Shown piece by piece: positions 8,535-13,954 of a DNA stretch of 31,916 nt. The notes under the pieces were generated by a model. That model was not told the origin of the DNA, did not search any database, and saw only the letters and a list, made by a program, of their open reading frames with translations. The stretch lies in the NCBI GenBank assembly GCA_023412655.1, contig JAEYNH010000093.1, positions 1 through 31,916 on the forward strand. The letters are read 5' to 3'. Source of the DNA: Pseudomonadota bacterium. Its GTDB lineage: Bacteria; Pseudomonadota; Alphaproteobacteria; Caulobacterales; Caulobacteraceae. The translations under genes were made by a program, and so were the position numbers. Position 1 is the first letter of the stretch; the number at the start of each line of letters is the position of its first letter.

Positions 8535-9302
8535 ATGAGCTTCACGTTCGATCTTAGTGGGCGGAAGGCCCTGGTTACCGGTGGTGGTGGCGGCATTGGC
8601 CTCGCCACTGTGGAACTGATGGCTCGCGCCGGTGCTGTCGTGGCGCTCAATCGGCTGCCGGGCGATGCGGCCGCGGCGAAATTGGTCGAACGCCTGGCAG
8701 CCGAGGGGCTTTCGGTGATTGACGCCCCGGGCGACGTGTCAGACGGCGCGGGTGCGAGGGACATGGTCGAAACCGCGATCGCAGAGCTCGGGGGCCTGGA
8801 TTATCTCGTAAATAATGCGGCGACGTTCGTGACCAGCGAGCCGATCCCGATGGCGGACCTTGAGGCCATTGATGAGGGTTTTTGGTCGACGATCCTGTCC
8901 ACTAATCTGGTGGGGCCGTTTCGCTGCACGCGCGCTGCGGCCTCATCGCTAAGGGCGTCGCGAGGCGCCGTGGTGAACGTAGCTTCTACCGCAGGCCTCG
9001 GTCTACCGGGAAGCAGCATCGCTTATGGCGCCTCCAAGGCTGGCTTGATCAACTTGACCCAGAACCTGGCCCGGGCGCTCGCCCCGGAGGCGCGGGTGAA
9101 CGCCGTCGCGCCCGGCCACGTGGTCACGCCTTGGACCGATAAGTGGCCCCAAGCGCGTCGCGAATATGCGGTGAACAAGTCGCTGTTGAAGAAGGTCAGT
9201 CGGCCGCGGGACATCGCCGAGGTGATCACCTTCCTCTGTGCGGGCTCGGAGATGATCACCGGTCAAACACTTCCGGTCGAAGGGGGCTATCTGCTCGGCT
9301 AA
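8535..9302 (+). CDS. SDR-family NAD(P)-dependent oxidoreductase
   Basis: 255 residues, classical short-chain dehydrogenase. T15-G-G-G-G-G-I-G22 is the dinucleotide-binding turn; N93-N-A-A96 is the NNAG-type motif; S151 in NVASTAG and Y164-G-A-S-K168 are the catalytic residues; PVEGGYLLG at the end is the usual C-terminal signature. I chose ATG 8535 over TTG 8499 because SFTFDLSGRKALVTGG is the normal family N-terminus and GGGGA at 8526-8530 serves as ribosome site; the TTG would overlap the preceding stop. The reaction is oxidation of an alcohol or reduction of a ketone on an unknown substrate. It lies between a periplasmic hydrolase and a quinone-oxidoreductase-like gene with overlapping translation, so it is part of the same pathway. 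Confidence 0.92.
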   Translation: MSFTFDLSGRKALVTGGGGGIGLATVELMARAGAVVALNRLPGDAAAAKLVERLAAEGLSVIDAPGDVSDGAGARDMVETAIAELGGLDYLVNNAATFVTSEPIPMADLEAIDEGFWSTILSTNLVGPFRCTRAAASSLRASRGAVVNVASTAGLGLPGSSIAYGASKAGLINLTQNLARALAPEARVNAVAPGHVVTPWTDKWPQARREYAVNKSLLKKVSRPRDIAEVITFLCAGSEMITGQTLPVEGGYLLG

Positions 9303-10297
9303 TGAACAAAGGTCTTCCCCACATCATGAAGGCGATCCAGATCCGCGACGGCAAAGGTCCGGCCGAAGCGCTGTACCTGGACCAAGTCGCGACACCCGTG
9401 CCCGCCGCCGGTGAGGTGCTGATCCGCGTGCGCGCTGCAGGCGTCAACCGTCCCGACATCAAGCAACGTGAAGGCAGCTATCCGCCGCCGCCGGGCGCAA
9501 GCCCCATCCTGGGGCTGGAAGTCGCGGGCGAGATCGTTCATCCGGCCGGCCGTTGGCTGGTCGGTGACAAAGTGTGCGGCCTGTTAGGCGGCGGCGGCTA
9601 TGCTGAATATGCGGTGGCGGATGCGCGGCACGTTCTGCCGCTCCCCGCCGGACTTGGCTTCACCGAAGCGGCGGCGATCCCGGAGACGGCCTTCACGGTT
9701 TACGTGAATCTCATGGAGCATGGCGCACTGCAGCCAGGCGAAACAGTCATGGTGCATGCCGGGAATAGCGGGATCGGCGTCATGGCTATTCAGATGGCCA
9801 AGGCAGCTGGAGCGAAGGTCATCGCGACGGCGCGCGGTCCAGCGAAGGTCGACGCATGCCGCGCATTGGGGGCTGACGTCGTGGTTGACACGACGGCCGA
9901 GGATTTCGCGCGCATTGCGCGGACCGAAGGGGGGGTCGACGTGCTTATCGACATTGTTGGTGCGTCGTACTTCGCGGGCAGTCTCGAGGCGATGAACCCT
10001 AAAGGGCGCATCGTCATGGTGTCGACGGTTGGCGGCAACGAGGCGACGCTGCCGATTTTCACGGTCATGTCGAAGCAACTCGTCATCACCGGATCAACGT
10101 TGCGACCGCGCAGCGCTGACGAAAAAGCGCGGCTGGCGCAGCGCGTGGAAGAGCGTGTCTGGCCGTGGATCGCCCAGCGCCGGATCGAGCCGCTGGTCAG
10201 CAAGGTCTTCCCGTTGGCGCAGGCCGGCGAGGCGCACCGCTACATGGACGAAAGTCACGTTGGAAAGGTCGTCCTGACGACCGGTCCAGTAGAATAG
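9302..10297 (+). CDS. NAD(P)H:quinone oxidoreductase, PIG3/zeta-crystallin-like (zinc-independent MDR family)
   Basis: About 331 residues. The N-terminal GroES-like domain carries PAAGEVLIRVRAAGVNRPDIKQREG, typical of the PIG3 subgroup; the Rossmann motif is G154-N-S-G-I-G159 in HAGNSGIGVMAIQMAKAAG. No catalytic-zinc cysteines are visible, as expected for enoyl/quinone reductases rather than alcohol dehydrogenases. The ATG at 9302 overlaps the SDR stop (TAATG), implying translational coupling; a second in-frame ATG at 9326 (MKAIQIRDG) matches the usual family start and is an alternative. It likely reduces a quinone or an activated double bond using NADPH. Open reading extends upstream to 9143 but that part lies inside the SDR gene and is not real. 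Confidence 0.9.
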   Translation: MNKGLPHIMKAIQIRDGKGPAEALYLDQVATPVPAAGEVLIRVRAAGVNRPDIKQREGSYPPPPGASPILGLEVAGEIVHPAGRWLVGDKVCGLLGGGGYAEYAVADARHVLPLPAGLGFTEAAAIPETAFTVYVNLMEHGALQPGETVMVHAGNSGIGVMAIQMAKAAGAKVIATARGPAKVDACRALGADVVVDTTAEDFARIARTEGGVDVLIDIVGASYFAGSLEAMNPKGRIVMVSTVGGNEATLPIFTVMSKQLVITGSTLRPRSADEKARLAQRVEERVWPWIAQRRIEPLVSKVFPLAQAGEAHRYMDESHVGKVVLTTGPVE

Positions 10298-10306
10298 GGG
10301 GGAACA

Positions 10307-11635
10307 GTGACCCCTGTGACAGCATCAGACGCCGAGCGGCGCGCAATCCGGAAGGCCGTCTGGCGGCTCATGCCGCTACTCCTGGCGGCCTATCTGACCG
10401 CCTATGTGAACCGGGTGAATATCGGCTTCGCGCCGACGATGCGCGAGGATCTGGGCCTCACCGCCTCGATCTTCGGCCTTGGGGCGGGTCTCTTCTTCGT
10501 AAGCTATTTCTTGGCCGAAGTGCCCAGCAACCTCATGATGGAGAGAGTGGGCGCCAGACGCTGGATCGCGCGCATCATGCTGACCTGGGGCCTGCTGGCT
10601 ATGAGCATGTCCCTGATCACCGGGGTGAAGAGTTTCATGCTGGTCCGCTTCCTGCTCGGCATCGCCGAGGCGGGCTACTACCCGGGGGTCCTGCTCTACA
10701 TCACCTTCTGGTTCCCTGCGGCTTACCGTGCGCGGATGATGGCCTGGTTTTCCATGGGTATCCCGTTATCGCTGGCGATCACTGGGCCGGTGTCCAACTT
10801 GATACTCGAAAATATGGGCGGCTGGTTCGGTCTGCGCGATTGGCAGTGGCTGTTCATCGTCGAGGGCATGCCAACGGTGCTTCTGGCGCTGGTCGTCCTG
10901 ATTGCCTTGCCTGATCGGCCAGCGAACGCCCGCTGGCTGACCGACGAGGAGAAGGCCAGCTTGCAAGCCCGCATCGACAGCGAGAACCGCAACATCGAGG
11001 ACCATCACTCGGCCAGCAGCCTGCGGAAGGCGCTGACTGACCCGCGTGTGTGGGGTCTGTCCTTCATCTATTTCACGAACCTGACGTGCAGCTACGGCGT
11101 CGGCTTCTTCCTGCCGCAGATCATCAAGGCGATCGGTACTGACAACTCGACCGCGAACTACCTTTCGTCCTTGCCCTTCATTGTCGGTACCGCCGCCATC
11201 CTTCTATTCGGCGAGCTATCGGACAGGTTCAAATCCCGCCGCAAAGACATCCTGGCGCTGGGCGTCACCGTCACCGCCGTTGGTCTCATCGGCGCTGGTG
11301 CGGTCGGGGCGAGCTTTGCCGCGATCGCGCTGATCGCAATGGCCGCAGTCGGCACCTACGGCTGTAAGGCTCCATTCTGGCCGTTGCCTTCCATGTTCCT
11401 GACGGGCACCGCAGCCGCAGCGGGCATCGCATTCATCAACGCCATCGGCAACCTTGGCGGGTTCATCGGCCCCTACGCGGTCGGCTTGGCCCGCGACGCG
11501 ACCGGCACTTACACGACTGGTCTCTACATGCTTGGCGCGCTCGCTGTGTGCGGAGCCCTTGTCACATTGATCCTGAAGACGCCGAGCCACCTGCCGGAGG
11601 ATGCCCCGGCGGATGTGGCGCCCGAGAAGAACTGA
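10307..11635 (+). CDS. MFS transporter, anion:cation symporter (ACS) family
   Basis: 442 residues with about 12 membrane helices. LPLLLAAYLTAYVNRVNIGFA-type helix 1, VPSNLMMERVGARRWIARIM after helix 2, and LLGIAEAGYYPGVLLYITFWFP are characteristic of the ACS group (tartrate, phthalate, hexuronate and 4-hydroxyphenylacetate importers). The start is GTG 10307 after AGGGGGGAACA, nine bases beyond the preceding stop. It sits in the inner membrane and most likely imports an organic anion produced in the periplasm by the neighbouring M28-like hydrolases, for activation by the CoA-transferase. The specific acid cannot be told from sequence. Confidence 0.93.
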   Translation: MTPVTASDAERRAIRKAVWRLMPLLLAAYLTAYVNRVNIGFAPTMREDLGLTASIFGLGAGLFFVSYFLAEVPSNLMMERVGARRWIARIMLTWGLLAMSMSLITGVKSFMLVRFLLGIAEAGYYPGVLLYITFWFPAAYRARMMAWFSMGIPLSLAITGPVSNLILENMGGWFGLRDWQWLFIVEGMPTVLLALVVLIALPDRPANARWLTDEEKASLQARIDSENRNIEDHHSASSLRKALTDPRVWGLSFIYFTNLTCSYGVGFFLPQIIKAIGTDNSTANYLSSLPFIVGTAAILLFGELSDRFKSRRKDILALGVTVTAVGLIGAGAVGASFAAIALIAMAAVGTYGCKAPFWPLPSMFLTGTAAAAGIAFINAIGNLGGFIGPYAVGLARDATGTYTTGLYMLGALAVCGALVTLILKTPSHLPEDAPADVAPEKN

Positions 11636-11682
11636 GGCTGCGGCCGTCCGCAGTCGCGACGGCGTCCTAAGGGGGAACATCG

Positions 11683-11976
11683 ATGAACAATAAGTCTGCT
11701 GGCGTTGCAGCGTCGATGGTCGGCCTCCTCGCCGCCGCGGCGCTGGTGTCGCCTGCCGCCGGCGCGTCGACGGCGAACACAACGACTCCCGGTGAGTTCG
11801 TGGTTCGCCGTCCGACCCTGATCAATCTGGAATTCGAGTTGCGACGCGGTTCGGCGGCTATCGACAGGGCATGGTGCTGCCCAACCGTCGCGGACCGTTT
11901 CAACGGTAAGGCGCCGGATCTTGGCGCGCTCGAGCTCGGGAAGCCGACCCCAATTTACTGTCCGAGATCGCGATAG
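11683..11976 (+). pseudogene. Degenerate remnant of a secreted (probably beta-helix-type) protein
   Basis: An open frame of 97 codons with an AAGGGGGAAC ribosome site and a Sec signal peptide (MNNKSAGVAASMVGLLAAAA...PAAGAS). It looks like the two ends of a much larger secreted protein joined together. The mature start PGEFVVRRPTLINLEFE recalls the N-terminus of large caulobacterial/sphingomonad exported proteins. The end, GSAAIDR...GKAPDLGALELG, recalls the C-terminal coil of right-handed beta-helix proteins. Between these parts the frame reads AWCCPT, but shifting by one base over roughly 11868-11886 gives GMVLPN, the expected family sequence. That implies a one-base loss followed by a one-base gain. 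I therefore call it a pseudogene by internal deletion plus compensating frameshifts. The family comparison is from memory; a short functional secreted peptide is not excluded. Confidence 0.55.
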
Positions 11977-12039
11977 CGGCCTGAGTGCTATCGGCCTGGA
12001 ATGTGAAGCGGGATCCCCGTCGCCATTGGGAGAAATAAG

Positions 12040-13623
12040 ATGACGAACCTTCGTAGTGTCGTGTTCGCGGGGGTGGTCTGCGGCGCAATCGCCTACTCTG
12101 CGTCTGCGGGGGCTGCACAAGCTCCGCCGTCCCCCGAGAAGGCCAAGCCGTGGTACGGCCTCGATGTCCCCAAAGGCGGCAACGACTTCACCAAGCCGAC
12201 GATTCCGGTCCACGATGACAATTGGCCGACGGTCCCGCCCTATGTGCGCCAAAGCGGCCCGCTGACTGGTGACGCTATCTACAAGCATGTGGAGACCATC
12301 GTCGGCTTCTCTCTCGCGCGGAAGGAGGCCGGCGATCCGCTCTGGGGGCGGATTAGCGGGCTGCCTGGTCTGATGGCGACCGTTGAGTGGTCGCATCGCA
12401 AGATGCTCGATTTTGGCTTGAGGTCGCAGATTCAGACTTTCCCGGTGCCTGCGCCGCAGTGGCTGCCGAAGACGTGGGAGGTGAAAGTGGTCGGCGGGGA
12501 AGGCCATGGTCCCGGTTCGCGCGACATTATCCTTGAATCGGCTTTCCCGCAGCCTTCTTCGCCGTCCATCGAGCATGAAATAACTGCTCCGTTGGTGGTC
12601 GTTGGCACGGGGACGCCTGCCGATATCGCGAACGTCGACCTGCGGGGCAAGATTGCTGTACTGCAGGTGCGGCCATACCCGACCATCCACTTTTCCAATG
12701 AGGTCGGCGCCGCTCAGCGGGCCATTGCTGCTGGGGCTGTGGCCGCGGTCAACGTGGTGCTGAGCCCTGGCAACGCTCAATACATCGATGCGCGGATCGG
12801 CTGCACAACGGGGCCCTGTTTCGCGGTCGGTTGGGAGGACGGCCAGTTCATTCAGCAAGCTGTCGGCGCGGCGGCGGACAAGGGCGGCGTCAGGGCGACC
12901 CTAAAGCTCCAGACGGAGATGCGCACCGGTCTCACCACGGCCAATGGCGTCGCGATCTTGGAGGGGGAGACCGACGAGAACATAATCATCCTGGCGCATG
13001 CTGACGGTTGGTTCTCGGGTGCGACGGATAATGCGGACGGCCTTGCCATGATGGTTGCCTTGGCTGAGCACTACGCCAAGCGCGGCATTAAACCGCGGCG
13101 CTCGCTGGTCTTCGTGACGACCGCTGGACACCACAGTCCGGGTAATGGTCCGAAGGATTTCATCGAAAAAAATCCGGACCTGATGGCGAAAAACGTCCTC
13201 GTTCTGAATCTCGAGCATATCGCGCAGTTCGACATGATGAACCTCGTGGTCCCCAATCCATCTGGGGGCGGCCGGCGGCTGGTCTGGACGCCCACCACTG
13301 CAGAGACTGCCAAGAAGCCCGGCGTCTCCAACATGTCGCCATACGTCATCAACGCGCTCGGGCGTGCGCCCGCATACGGCGTGATCATGAACCAGATCGT
13401 CGGTCCCGGCGTGCCGGGTGACGCTGGCGCCTTCGTGCAGTTCGGGAAGCCCGTGGTGAACCTGATCGCCTCCACCGTCTTCTATCACTCCACGGCGGAC
13501 GCGCTGGGTACGATCTCCAAGAATGGCTTGGAGCGAGCGGCCGGCTTCTTTGTCGAGTTCATCGACACGATCGATAAGGCGTCTCTCGCCGACCTCAATG
13601 GGCCTGTAATCCCCGCGTCCTAG
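12040..13623 (+). CDS. Secreted M28-like metallohydrolase homologue with PA-like insert
   Basis: 527 residues with a Sec signal peptide (VVCGAIAYSASAGAAQA). Residues about 165-270 form a protease-associated-like insert (VDLRGKIAVLQVRPYP, then AAQRAIAAGAVAAVNVV). The M28-type core shows H320 in ILAHADG, D330 in ATDNADG, E392 in LNLEHIAQFD and H483 in FYHSTAD, each where a metal ligand is expected. The canonical adjacent Glu-Glu (general base plus ligand) is replaced by G363-H364-H365 in TTAGHHSPG. The same replacement (GHY) occurs in the paralogue at 6865, so it is a subgroup trait, not a random defect. It could be an amidohydrolase or peptidase with an unusual site, or act on another bond. 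It is the last gene of the same-strand run, 63 bases after the remnant at 11683, with GGGAGAAATAAG before the ATG. Confidence 0.8.
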   Translation: MTNLRSVVFAGVVCGAIAYSASAGAAQAPPSPEKAKPWYGLDVPKGGNDFTKPTIPVHDDNWPTVPPYVRQSGPLTGDAIYKHVETIVGFSLARKEAGDPLWGRISGLPGLMATVEWSHRKMLDFGLRSQIQTFPVPAPQWLPKTWEVKVVGGEGHGPGSRDIILESAFPQPSSPSIEHEITAPLVVVGTGTPADIANVDLRGKIAVLQVRPYPTIHFSNEVGAAQRAIAAGAVAAVNVVLSPGNAQYIDARIGCTTGPCFAVGWEDGQFIQQAVGAAADKGGVRATLKLQTEMRTGLTTANGVAILEGETDENIIILAHADGWFSGATDNADGLAMMVALAEHYAKRGIKPRRSLVFVTTAGHHSPGNGPKDFIEKNPDLMAKNVLVLNLEHIAQFDMMNLVVPNPSGGGRRLVWTPTTAETAKKPGVSNMSPYVINALGRAPAYGVIMNQIVGPGVPGDAGAFVQFGKPVVNLIASTVFYHSTADALGTISKNGLERAAGFFVEFIDTIDKASLADLNGPVIPAS

Positions 13624-13669
13624 CTAGCAGTGCCCCAAGGACGTGGGAACTTGCCCAGCGTCGCGCGTT

Positions 13670-13683
13670 AGCAAACGGTTGCA
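13670..13683. promoter_or_regulatory. Putative LacI-type operator, site 6 (upstream of TonB receptor 2)
   Basis: AGCAAACGGTTGCA, half-sites AGCAA/TTGCA with a central CG, preceded by GTT as at site 5. It is the best match to the shared motif in the gap before receptor 2 and lies about 270 bases before its start. Confidence 0.6.
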
Positions 13684-13816
13684 GAAAGCGTGGATGTTCT
13701 CGCGCCGCAGGGGGCGATGGACTCCAAAATCCCGGCTCAAATTGCGATGTATTTAGCGGATCCGAAGGCGATTATGGTGGATTTGCCAGCGAAGCTCCGT
13801 TAGATCGATCGCGTTG

Positions 13817-13835
13817 CAAACGATCTCATCGTTTG
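13817..13835. promoter_or_regulatory. Perfect inverted repeat related to the operator motif, site 7
   Basis: CAAACGATCTCATCGTTTG: 8-base arms CAAACGAT and ATCGTTTG around a 3-base spacer. The left arm, extended as TGCAAACGAT from 13815, equals the left half of the shared motif, but the right half-site is moved outward. It may be a variant operator or the site of a second regulator; it lies about 120 bases before receptor 2. Confidence 0.5.
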
Positions 13836-13954
13836 ATGATTCCGCTGGCGGATCCGAACGTTTTCGCCGTGCGAGAGACGGGGCTTAGAGCCTGCGCAGC
13901 AGGCCTCGCTACCCGTCCGATCGCAGAACAAAAGGACATAGGGGGAGCCTCAAA

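Larger units (their letters stand above)
13624..13954. other. 331-base intergenic region upstream of TonB receptor 2
   Basis: Contains operator-like site 6 (13670-13683), the palindrome at 13817-13835, and a 28-codon open frame (13717-13803, ATG to TAG) preceded by CAGGGGGCG. I see no other coding signal. It separates the presumed end of the CoA-transferase operon from receptor 2, so receptor 2 probably has its own promoter here. Confidence 0.6.

Noticed and set aside
9143..9301. Upstream extension of the quinone oxidoreductase frame into the SDR gene
   Set aside because: The conserved product starts at 9302 or 9326; the extension overlaps a clear gene in another frame.
11524..12858. A 444-codon - strand frame across the MFS end, the remnant and the second hydrolase
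   Set aside because: It crosses three same-strand gene positions, is Arg-rich and has no motifs; it arises from codon bias of the + strand genes.
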